DNA from: an uncultured Clostridia bacterium
GTDB taxonomy: Bacteria > Bacillota > Clostridia > Christensenellales > CAG-138
Direction: 5' to 3'
NCBI GenBank assembly: GCA_937913075.1
Contig: CALEPU010000174.1
Span: 1 to 6,346, forward strand
DNA: 6,346 bases
Below are positions 1 to 5,102 of this stretch, one piece after another. The notes below the pieces were generated by a model that had not been told where the DNA came from, did no database searches, and saw only the letters and a program-made list of their open reading frames with translations. The translations under genes were made by a program, and so were the position numbers. Position 1 is the first letter of the stretch. Every line of letters begins with the position of its first letter.

Positions 1-1
1 A

Positions 2-883
2 TGCACGGCTTGACGTTCCGCTTGTGGTCATTCGATAGAACGCCTGGGCTTTGAGGGTGTAACTGCCAGAGGGCATTCTTTGTAGTATTTGGTTTATGTC
101 GCCTGATGTACGATTGAATTCTTCACTCATCCCTGTCTCATTCCAGGTAATTGAATTGAGTGATGTCCATCCATCTGTGTTACTGTTGAAGTTTGGATTC
201 TCTATGAGTGTCGTCAAGTCGAATTGACCTGTCTCGGTCGTGCCGGTCTTGATAAGATTGCAGAGTGCGGACCAAATCTCACCATCTTTAGATTTGAGGG
301 CATCAAGGGTGTGGATTTCATCGAGACTTGCTTTAGCTGAAGTAAGCAGGTTGTCAAACCCTTCATGGTCGATGGCTTGGTTGCTTATGGTCTTGTAGCT
401 TTCCCATTTCAGTGCGGCAAGCTTCTTGTCGGCTGCAAAGCTGCTCTCTGCTTCCTGTGCAAGAATCTGTGCGTTGACTTTCTCGATGGTTACGGGCCCT
501 GCTACAAACCACGACTTGTTGTGGTTGTGCTCCCCTTGGAACCCAATTTTGAGAGTTGTTGGCTCGTCTAACTCAAACAAGAGAGAGTTCTTGTAGTGTC
601 CGTTTGCGAAGGCGTCTGCAGCCTCGTTTAATGTGTTGGCATAGCTGGCTGCATCTATGTCGCCAAGACGCATGACGGGGATGCTGTGGTCGCCTGCAAT
701 GAGGTTGGCACAAGATATTTCTCTACCTTCGTCTTGCAAGTCTGTGTTGTATTTCTGGCCGTAACGGTAGAAAGAATATGCATTCAGACGATACATGCCA
801 GCGGCGAGTGCTACTTCTTGAGTGAGACTGAAACTGCCCATCTCTTGAACGGTGTATCCGGCGTATGCCTCTAAGACCGACAC
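2..883 (-). CDS. Partial Bacteroidetes-type modular surface protein (both ends missing)
   Basis: The minus strand is open from 949 to the left edge, and the recognisable protein begins near 890. Reading from high to low coordinates, there is first most of a beta-sandwich-like module. It includes LAAGMYRLNAYSFYR (near 807-763), a segment around IPVMRLGDIDAASYANTLNE, then NGHYKNSLLFELDEPTTLKI and GFQGEHNHNKSWFVAGP (ending near 492). A helix-rich linker of about 85 residues follows. A second module then starts with LIENPNFNSNTDGW (near 207-166) and PSGSYTLKAQAFYR (near 74-33). The two modules share the (P/A)xGxYxLxAxxFYR core. This pattern is typical of large secreted Prevotella/Bacteroides proteins with ligand-binding, possibly carbohydrate-binding, repeats; the ligand is not known. 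There is no signal peptide, start or stop in the window. A GTG at 883-881 is a possible but unlikely start. Codon use and base composition differ from the genes to the right, which fits a different source organism. Confidence 0.7.
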   Translation of the reverse strand, partial: MSVLEAYAGYTVQEMGSFSLTQEVALAAGMYRLNAYSFYRYGQKYNTDLQDEGREISCANLIAGDHSIPVMRLGDIDAASYANTLNEAADAFANGHYKNSLLFELDEPTTLKIGFQGEHNHNKSWFVAGPVTIEKVNAQILAQEAESSFAADKKLAALKWESYKTISNQAIDHEGFDNLLTSAKASLDEIHTLDALKSKDGEIWSALCNLIKTGTTETGQFDLTTLIENPNFNSNTDGWTSLNSITWNETGMSEEFNRTSGDINQILQRMPSGSYTLKAQAFYRMTTSGTSSRA

Positions 884-945
884 GTCGCTGGAAGTGCTTG
901 GCGACCTCCTCGGCCTCCTCCTCGGCCTCGATGTATTGACGTATC
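870..945. other. Breakpoint zone between Firmicutes and Bacteroidetes sequence
   Basis: To the right of this zone the minus strand reads as the start of rlmH. To the left it reads, in a different frame, as a Bacteroidetes surface protein. In the surface-protein frame, stops occupy the rlmH side (nearest TGA at 950-952), so no single protein spans the join. The roughly 50 bases in the middle, which include a 12-bp tandem duplication, cannot be assigned confidently to either side. No inverted repeats, target-site duplication or recombinase gene was seen beside it. Confidence 0.65.
905..928. repeat. Perfect 12-bp tandem duplication in the breakpoint zone
   Basis: The unit CCTCCTCGGCCT occurs twice in direct contact, at 905-916 and 917-928, and one more matching base follows at 929. 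On the minus strand in the rlmH frame it encodes EAEEEAEE. It sits exactly where the two unrelated sequences meet, so it could be slippage or microhomology at the join, or simply part of a short acidic coiled-coil stretch. Confidence 0.75.
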
Positions 946-989
946 TCCTTCAGCTTGCCTATGCAGATTATTCTTATCCTCATAAGCCG

Positions 990-2162
990 TCAGTAGCTGA
1001 TCACGCCGAATTCAATAAGCGCGGAGAAGATATTGAGCACGAGCAGCACCGCAATGGCGATCCAGATGAACGGGTTTGCAAGCAGACCGTCGCTCTCCGC
1101 TTCCTGTGTTTGCAGCGGCTTGCCCGTTGCGGAGTCGTATAACGGAGCGTTAGTTATGGGAGCGCCCGTATTGGCGTCGAACCTCGGTGCGCTGCTCCTC
1201 ACAGGGTAAAGCGGTTCGCCCGTCTGCGCGTCGTATATGGGCGCTTCGGGGTCCGACTCGTAGAGAGGTCTGCCGGTCTTCGTGTCGTAAAGCGGTAACA
1301 TTGGGCGCGGTTCCGCTGCGGCTGCCTCATGAACGGGGGCATACATCCCTATGCCGCGCCTGCGGCATATCGCTCTCAGCGCAAAGAGCATGGGTACTAT
1401 AAGTATTGCCGCAAAGAAAAGATATGAGAAGAACCCGCTGATATAGCTTGCTATCTCCTGCGAGGCGGTCAGGCTCTCGGAAGAGGAATCAAGCGATTCA
1501 AGGCTCTGCATAAGCTCGGGATCGAGATACAGCGCGGAAACCAGCACCGAAAGAAGGTTGTTGATAAAGTGTACCGTGACGGAGAGCCACACGTTGCGGG
1601 TAATGTTGTAAACCAGTGCGAGAACAACACCCATCGCAAAATAGACCGGGATATTGCTCGGTGCGGAGTGCAAAAGCGCAAACAGCAGGCTTGTAAGCAA
1701 GACAGCGCCGACAGCGCTCTTGCGGCGCCAGCTTTCAAGCAGTGCGCCCCTCATCAAAAACTCCTCGCTTATCGCGGGAATAATTGCCACGGTAACGACC
1801 ATGACCGCAAGGCTCGAGTTCATAAGGCTGTCCTCAACGTCGAGCGCAGTGGAGTTGATATCAATGCCGTAGGTGAGGGCGCTGTTGAGACAGCCTATCG
1901 CAACGTTTAAAAGTATGCAGCCGACGCCGATAACGACGGCGATCATTATCATACCGAAGCGCGGCGCGTGAAAACGCTCAAAGCCGCATTTCCTGCGGTA
2001 TATTATCGAGGGGATCAAAAACGCGGGTATCGATACCGCAAAAGCGTTGAGTATGAGCAAAAGCGTCGTGTTGTCCGACGCAAAGCCCAGCATCACGGAA
2101 AGCGTGAGGAACAGCCCCAGCGATATCAAAAACAGCAGTGAAGCCTTTTTGTTGAGCGACAT
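990..2162 (-). CDS. CPBP-family intramembrane metalloprotease with YDxxTGxPL repeat tail
   Basis: This is a 390-residue multi-pass membrane protein. The CPBP (CAAX protease and bacteriocin-processing, Abi) motifs are in order: EEFLMR at 133-138 with the paired glutamates and arginine, FALLH at 161-165, and HFINN at 198-202. Hydrophobic segments lie near 8-28, 33-55, 70-92, 115-131, 153-212 and 241-264. After an RRR boundary at 267-269 comes a soluble proline-rich tail with four copies of a [LIF]-[YF]-D-x-x-T-G-x-P motif, near 290-300, 308-319, 326-336 and 340-351. A final transmembrane helix lies at about 364-388. The family cleaves or processes substrates within membranes, but the substrate here is unknown. 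The usual core is about 200-300 residues, so the tail is an addition. The start is supported by GGAAGGA six bases upstream. The gene lies 39 bases after the walJ-like gene and 6 bases before rlmH, the slot a serine protease (HtrC) fills in Bacillus. Confidence 0.85.
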   Translation of the reverse strand: MSLNKKASLLFLISLGLFLTLSVMLGFASDNTTLLLILNAFAVSIPAFLIPSIIYRRKCGFERFHAPRFGMIMIAVVIGVGCILLNVAIGCLNSALTYGIDINSTALDVEDSLMNSSLAVMVVTVAIIPAISEEFLMRGALLESWRRKSAVGAVLLTSLLFALLHSAPSNIPVYFAMGVVLALVYNITRNVWLSVTVHFINNLLSVLVSALYLDPELMQSLESLDSSSESLTASQEIASYISGFFSYLFFAAILIVPMLFALRAICRRRGIGMYAPVHEAAAAEPRPMLPLYDTKTGRPLYESDPEAPIYDAQTGEPLYPVRSSAPRFDANTGAPITNAPLYDSATGKPLQTQEAESDGLLANPFIWIAIAVLLVLNIFSALIEFGVISY

Positions 2163-2177
2163 AAAAAGTCCTTCCCG

Positions 2178-2196
2178 CAGCGGCGTATTACCGCTG
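2178..2196 (-). other. Intergenic hairpin upstream of the CPBP gene
   Basis: CAGCGG and CCGCTG form a perfect 6-bp stem around a 7-base loop in the 39-base gap after the walJ-like gene. No T-run follows on the minus strand, so it is not a clear terminator. It ends just before the GGAAGGA ribosome binding site of the CPBP gene and could affect mRNA stability or access to that site. Confidence 0.45.
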
Positions 2197-2201
2197 ACAA
2201 T

Positions 2202-2987
2202 TTAAATATCGAATATTCCGGTCACCCTGTCCCTGTGGGCGACGGTCAAAAAATAATCGTTCATATCAATGCCCTCTGCGGCAAGCGCGGAGGAGACGGT
2301 ATTCAGGGCTATCTGCTCGGTGTTGTTCTCATGGCTGAGGTGAGCGAGTATTGCGCGGCGCACGCCCTTTGCGTAAAGCTTTGCAAGCAGCTCTCCGCAG
2401 GCGTCGTTTGAAAGATGCCCCTTATCGGAAAGTATGCGCTTTTTTAGCTGATAGGGATACGCTCCGCATTTGAGCATGCCTACGTCGTGATTGGATTCTA
2501 TGAACAAAAGGTCAGCAAAAGCGGCGATTTCGCGCAGACGCTCGCTCACGCAGCCGGTGTCGGTCATGTAAACCAAAGTCGCGCCCTTGTGGAAAAAGCT
2601 GTAACCGACCGGCTCCGCCGCGTCGTGGCTCGTCGAAAATGGGGTGACGTTAAGATCGCCTAAATAAAAATCCTGTCCCGTGATAAAGGTGCGCACGTTG
2701 CGGAAGCCTATGCCGCCGACCTGCTCCGCCATTGCCTTCCAAGTGCCCTCGTTGGCATACACGGGAAGGTTATACCTGCGCGAAAGCACGCCCACTCCCT
2801 TGATGTGGTCTATATGCTCGTGCGTTACCAGTATCGCATCAAGCTCCTGCGGGGCAACGCCGACCTGCCCGAGCGCAGTCTCTATCGCCTTGCCCGTCAT
2901 TCCCGCGTCCACAAGCACGCGAGTGCTGCCTGCGGTAATCACGGAGCAGTTGCCGGAAGAGCCGCTGTAAAGCGGTGAAAATCGCAT
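2202..2987 (-). CDS. walJ: WalJ/YycJ-like MBL-fold metallohydrolase
   Basis: This is a 261-residue, full-length metallo-beta-lactamase-fold protein of the YycJ/WalJ group. The opening FSPLYSGSSGNCSVI is characteristic. The metal-binding signature THEHIDH at 55-61 supplies H56, H58, D60 and H61. Further likely ligands are H121 (TSHD), D143 in TDTG, and the C-terminal histidines in ESNHD (H167), GHLSN (H191) and LAHLSHEN (H216). Two metal ions per active site are expected. YycJ of Bacillus anthracis has been described as a 5'-to-3' exonuclease linked to DNA mismatch repair, and in Bacillus the gene ends the walRK operon. Here no walRK genes are adjacent, so the symbol rests on sequence and on the downstream protease-rlmH order. 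The ATG lies 8 bases after the traX stop, with GAGGTAGG as ribosome binding site overlapping that stop. There is no signal peptide, so it should act in the cytoplasm. Confidence 0.85.
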   Translation of the reverse strand: MRFSPLYSGSSGNCSVITAGSTRVLVDAGMTGKAIETALGQVGVAPQELDAILVTHEHIDHIKGVGVLSRRYNLPVYANEGTWKAMAEQVGGIGFRNVRTFITGQDFYLGDLNVTPFSTSHDAAEPVGYSFFHKGATLVYMTDTGCVSERLREIAAFADLLFIESNHDVGMLKCGAYPYQLKKRILSDKGHLSNDACGELLAKLYAKGVRRAILAHLSHENNTEQIALNTVSSALAAEGIDMNDYFLTVAHRDRVTGIFDI

Positions 2988-2995
2988 ATCCTACC

Positions 2996-3763
2996 TCAAA
3001 AAAAATTGATAGCCGCGTATATCGCCCAAAGCACCGCCATGTGCAGCGGATAGAAGCAATAGGTAAAGAGCTTGGCCTTCCTGCCCGGCTTGCCGTTGTA
3101 GAAAAGCAGCAGCACCGCGGGAAGACACATTGCAAAGAATTTGAAGAGCTGCTGTCCTATTTCAAGCGGGCGCACGCCGCTCACAGCCTGCGAGATGAAG
3201 CTGCTGATCGGCGTTATGTAGAAGCATACCGCAAAAAGTATCAGCACCAGCGAGCGACCTATACGCGAGCCCCTCGCAAAATAAAGCCCAACTATAAACA
3301 GCACGCCGAGTATGCCGTAGTCCATGCCGATGACGCGGTCGAAGGCGTAGCCGAAGGCCAAGGCCAAAGCAGCGCCGAAATGCCTGCCCTCATGTATCGC
3401 AATGCAGATGCTGAGCCCCAAGAACAAGGTTACCATAACGGAGCCGCCCGTGTATATCGGCACCTCGCTGTTGAATAAGGTCATGCTCGTAATTTTATGA
3501 TGAGTGCCGACCATCAGCATAAACGGCGCCTGCGCTATCAAAGCAAACAAAAACATCCTCAAAAGATACTTCTTCGGGGAGGAGGTGTGCGTCGCGCCCT
3601 CGCCTATGCCGAAGGCAAACAGCGGGAACGCCATGCGCCCTATAAGCCTGCATATTATGGGCAGCAGCGGATGCACCTCTGCAAGCGGCTCCTCAAACAC
3701 GAGCCCAATGTGATCTATCAGCATTGTGATGCAAGCTATGAGCTTAAATGCAAATGCGGTCAA
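2996..3763 (-). CDS. TraX-family integral membrane protein (TTG start)
   Basis: This is a 255-residue multi-pass protein of the TraX family. Typical features are the opening TAFAFKLIACITMLIDHIG, CRLIGRMAFPLFAFGIGEG (38-56), a K/R-rich loop, and the C-terminal YCFYPLHMAVLWAIYA (235-250). Hydrophobic segments lie near 5-23, 33-54, 66-86, 108-124, 128-142, 146-162, 170-184, 205-222 and 232-253. F-plasmid TraX N-acetylates pilin, and the family resembles membrane acyltransferases. In chromosomal Firmicutes copies the substrate is unknown, and no conjugation genes are nearby. I chose a TTG start at 3763-3761 because GGAGG sits six bases upstream (3770-3774) and the residues after it match the family's N terminus. 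The upstream ATG at 3850 would add 29 charged, non-family residues and would start inside the terminator hairpin, ahead of the promoter. It leads the traX-walJ-CPBP-rlmH unit. Confidence 0.8.
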   Translation of the reverse strand: MTAFAFKLIACITMLIDHIGLVFEEPLAEVHPLLPIICRLIGRMAFPLFAFGIGEGATHTSSPKKYLLRMFLFALIAQAPFMLMVGTHHKITSMTLFNSEVPIYTGGSVMVTLFLGLSICIAIHEGRHFGAALALAFGYAFDRVIGMDYGILGVLFIVGLYFARGSRIGRSLVLILFAVCFYITPISSFISQAVSGVRPLEIGQQLFKFFAMCLPAVLLLFYNGKPGRKAKLFTYCFYPLHMAVLWAIYAAINFF

Positions 3764-3769
3764 ATTATC

Positions 3770-3774
3770 CCTCC
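3770..3774 (-). promoter_or_regulatory. Ribosome binding site fixing the TTG start of traX
   Basis: GGAGG on the minus strand lies six bases before TTG at 3763-3761. No comparable site precedes the longer ATG candidate at 3850, so this site decides the start. Confidence 0.75.
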
Positions 3775-3781
3775 GTCCGCC

Positions 3782-3796
3782 AATAAAGCCTTTATT
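3782..3796. promoter_or_regulatory. Perfect palindrome at the traX transcription start (possible operator)
   Basis: AATAAAG and CTTTATT are exact inverted repeats around a single central base. On the minus strand the palindrome begins 7 bases after the end of the TATAAT box (3804), so it should cover about +1 to +15. With only one central base it cannot form a good RNA hairpin, which favours a dimeric DNA-binding regulator. No regulator gene is present in the window, so function is inferred from position and symmetry. Confidence 0.45.
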
Positions 3797-3803
3797 CTGC
3801 CCT

Positions 3804-3832
3804 ATTATAACACGCCGCGAAACCAAGCGCAA
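3804..3832 (-). promoter_or_regulatory. Sigma-A-type promoter of the traX-walJ-CPBP-rlmH unit
   Basis: On the minus strand TTGCGC (3832-3827) is followed by a 17-base spacer and a perfect TATAAT (3809-3804). The TGT directly before the box makes it an extended -10. The -35 matches consensus only in TTG, but the extended -10 compensates. The -35 overlaps the end of the preceding terminator's T-rich tail, so the two units are packed back to back. Predicted transcription starts near 3797, giving a leader of about 35 bases before the TTG codon. Confidence 0.7.
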
Positions 3833-3863
3833 CAAAAACAGACGCGGCACTTGACCGCGTCTG
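3831..3863 (-). terminator. Rho-independent terminator ending the pepP-efp-CD1247 unit
   Basis: CAGACGCGG (minus strand, 3863-3855) pairs perfectly with CCGCGTCTG (3847-3839) across the 7-base loop TCAAGTG. TTTTTGTT follows. A 9-bp GC-rich stem plus T-run 33 bases after the CD1247-like stop codon is a textbook intrinsic terminator. Confidence 0.9.
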
Positions 3864-3895
3864 CATATTGCCGGAAGTTTAACTAAGCCCTTAGC

Positions 3896-4483
3896 TTACT
3901 CCTTATCCTCGCCGGTCTCCTCGGGCTTGTCTGCGCCGAATATGTGAGAGTTGCAGCGGGGGCAAATGGGGTCGCTCTCCGCTTTGAGCATATCGTCGTC
4001 GATGGGCACTATCTCACCGCAGTTGGGGCAGGTGAAGAAATTGAGCGAATCGAGGAAAGCCTCGCCGTCGAAATCCTCGTCGTCATCAATGAACTCATGG
4101 TGATGGCAGCAATGTCCGCCGTGAGGATGGGGACCGTGCCCGCAATGCCCGTGACGGGGACCGTGACCGCGACGCTCGGGGATGGGGAAGAGCTCGTCGT
4201 CTTCGTCCTCGAAGTCGTCCTCATAGTCATACTCGTAATCGTCCTCGTCGTCCTCATCCTCGTCGTCAAGGAGCTCATCAATGATCTCGTCCAGATCGTC
4301 GACCTCTTCGCCGATGATGTCGATCTGCTCCTCAATGACGTCGGTACGGGCGGACTCGACCTCGACCTCGTCCGCAATGGCGTCAAGGCAGTCGGCAATG
4401 GCACGGAGCAGCTTGCCGTTATCGTCGTCGGCAAGCTTCATGCCGTCCATAAGCCCGCGCAGGTATGCAATCTTCTCTTTCAT
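3896..4483 (-). CDS. CD1247-type acidic, His-rich zinc-ribbon protein
   Basis: This 195-residue protein has four zones. Residues 1-70 begin KEKIAYLRGLMDGMKL and form a helical, coiled-coil-like region matching the N-terminal domain named after Clostridioides difficile CD1247. Residues about 59-98 are an almost pure Asp/Glu/Tyr tract. Residues 107-129 are Gly/His-rich with about ten histidines and three cysteines. Residues 149-183 form a zinc ribbon from CPNC (C152, C155) and CPRC (C174, C177). It lacks a signal peptide or membrane segment, so it is probably cytoplasmic. The function is not known. The His-rich tract plus ribbon implies metal binding, and the acidic tract could mimic nucleic acid or bind basic proteins such as ribosomal proteins (inference). 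It starts one base after the efp stop, with GGAG ten bases upstream inside efp, so translation is probably coupled. It is the last gene before the terminator. Confidence 0.8.
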   Translation of the reverse strand: MKEKIAYLRGLMDGMKLADDDNGKLLRAIADCLDAIADEVEVESARTDVIEEQIDIIGEEVDDLDEIIDELLDDEDEDDEDDYEYDYEDDFEDEDDELFPIPERRGHGPRHGHCGHGPHPHGGHCCHHHEFIDDDEDFDGEAFLDSLNFFTCPNCGEIVPIDDDMLKAESDPICPRCNSHIFGADKPEETGEDKE

Positions 4484-4484
4484 A

Positions 4485-5042
4485 TCAGCAGCGCTCCATA
4501 TACTCGCCGGAACGGGTGTCGATGCGGATGCGATCGCCCTCGTTTACGAACAGAGGCACGTTGAGGGTGTAACCCGTCTCAACGGTTGCCTGCTTGGTGA
4601 CGTTGGTCGCGGTGTCGCCTCTTACGCCGGGCTCGCACTCGGTTACGGTAAGCTCAACGAAGTTGGGAGCCGCAACGGAGAACGCCTTGCCCTTATAGAA
4701 GCGGATGGTCACGTTCATGTTCTCAACGATGAAGTTGATGGCGTCCTCGACCTGCTCGTAGTTGAGCTCGAGCTGCTCATAGTTCTCAACGTCCATGAAG
4801 GTGTAGAGAGAGCCGTCGTTGTAAAGATACTGCATCTCGCGGGTCTCGATATGAGCGGTGGGATATTTGTCGGTGGGGGAGAAGGTCTTTTCAAGCACTG
4901 CGCCGGTCATGACGTTTTTCAGACGGGTGCGGACAAAAGCCGCGCCCTTGCCGGGCTTAACGTGCTGGAAATCTGCAATGCTCCAAACCTGACCGTCGAT
5001 CTCAACGGTCACACCTTTGCGAAAATCGCCTGCTAAAATCAT
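4485..5042 (-). CDS. efp: Translation elongation factor P
   Basis: This 185-residue, full-length EF-P binds the ribosome between the P and E sites and rescues ribosomes stalled at consecutive prolines. Domain I (about 1-63) has the KOW-like fold with VWSIADFQHVKPGKGAAFVR. K32, at the loop tip in PGKGAAF, is the residue that reaches the peptidyl-transferase centre. In Bacillus subtilis the equivalent K32 carries 5-aminopentanol, so a similar modification is plausible, but no modification enzyme is in this window. The OB-fold domains II and III follow, with QYLYNDGSLYTFMDVENYEQ (91-110) and the conserved TECEPGVRGDTA and GYTLNVPLFVNEGD segments. The start has an ideal GGAGGT site six bases upstream (5048-5053). 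It lies 60 bases after the aminopeptidase gene, a pairing common in Firmicutes, and one base before the CD1247-like gene. Confidence 0.97.
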   Translation of the reverse strand: MILAGDFRKGVTVEIDGQVWSIADFQHVKPGKGAAFVRTRLKNVMTGAVLEKTFSPTDKYPTAHIETREMQYLYNDGSLYTFMDVENYEQLELNYEQVEDAINFIVENMNVTIRFYKGKAFSVAAPNFVELTVTECEPGVRGDTATNVTKQATVETGYTLNVPLFVNEGDRIRIDTRSGEYMERC

Positions 5043-5047
5043 AAGTT

Positions 5048-5053
5048 ACCTCC
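5048..5053 (-). promoter_or_regulatory. Strong ribosome binding site of efp
   Basis: GGAGGT lies on the minus strand about six bases before the efp ATG. It is the strongest Shine-Dalgarno match in unit 1 and fits high expression of EF-P. Confidence 0.8.
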
Positions 5054-5082
5054 AAATAGTAATTAGTTTTATCTATACCGAA

Positions 5083-5096
5083 GCGGACGGTTCCGC
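5083..5096 (-). other. Small hairpin in the pepP-efp gap
   Basis: GCGGA and TCCGC form a 5-bp stem around a 4-base loop just after the aminopeptidase stop. No T-run follows, so it is not a full terminator. It may protect the 3' end of a processed upstream message. The same arm sequence recurs in the leader of the aminopeptidase gene. Confidence 0.35.
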
Positions 5097-5102
5097 ATAA
5101 GG

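Larger units (their letters stand above)
723..983 (-). pseudogene. rlmH: rlmH 5' end, broken after ~13 codons by foreign sequence
   Basis: The reading frame starts MRIRIICIGKLKE, which is the characteristic first beta strand and turn of RlmH, the SPOUT-family enzyme that N3-methylates pseudouridine 1915 of 23S rRNA helix 69. The ATG lies 6 bases after the TGA of the CPBP gene, as expected for an operon partner. RlmH in Firmicutes is about 159 residues, and the family then continues with a KYxxxAxxEYxKRL-like helix. Here the frame reads IRQYIEAEEEAEEVAKHFQ and then arginine-rich text that shadows the Bacteroidetes frame, ending at a stop at 723-725. The SAM-binding knot is absent, so the 86-codon frame cannot be a working enzyme. 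Only about 945-983 can be assigned to rlmH. The loss is most likely a chimeric join and not a natural mutation. Confidence 0.65.

Noticed and set aside
365..571. Short plus-strand frames at 365-571, 686-874 and 852-1142
   Set aside because: They oppose the Bacteroidetes protein frame, which is open for more than 900 bases and shows clear modular repeats. The plus-strand products are Cys- and Val-rich shadows.
870..945. A natural gene fusion of RlmH to an extracellular repeat protein
   Set aside because: The two reading frames are out of register and the RlmH part stops at residue 13, so no fused product could be made. RlmH is also cytoplasmic.
2975..3478. A 167-codon plus-strand frame opposite traX
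   Set aside because: It is antisense to a convincing TraX-family gene and has no recognisable motif or ribosome binding site.
4009..4434. A 141-codon minus-strand frame rich in Thr, Ser and Arg
   Set aside because: It lies wholly inside the CD1247-like gene in another frame, and its composition is explained by the acidic codons shifted by one base.
3944..4564. A 206-codon plus-strand open frame rich in Val, Leu and Ile
   Set aside because: It is the antisense image of the Asp/Glu-rich tract (GAC/GAG read as GTC/CTC). The apparent membrane segment is an artefact.
4281..5036. A 251-codon open frame on the plus strand opposite efp and the start of the CD1247-like gene
   Set aside because: It is antisense to two well-recognised genes, its protein has low-complexity Ser/Thr and Val/Leu stretches mirroring the acidic codons opposite, and it has no family resemblance. 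It is a frame shadow.
5065..5098. A separate promoter for efp (TTATGC, 17 bases, TATAGA) in the 60-base gap
   Set aside because: The -35 matches consensus at only two positions and the -10 is imperfect. The evidence is too weak to list against the clear promoter upstream of pepP.
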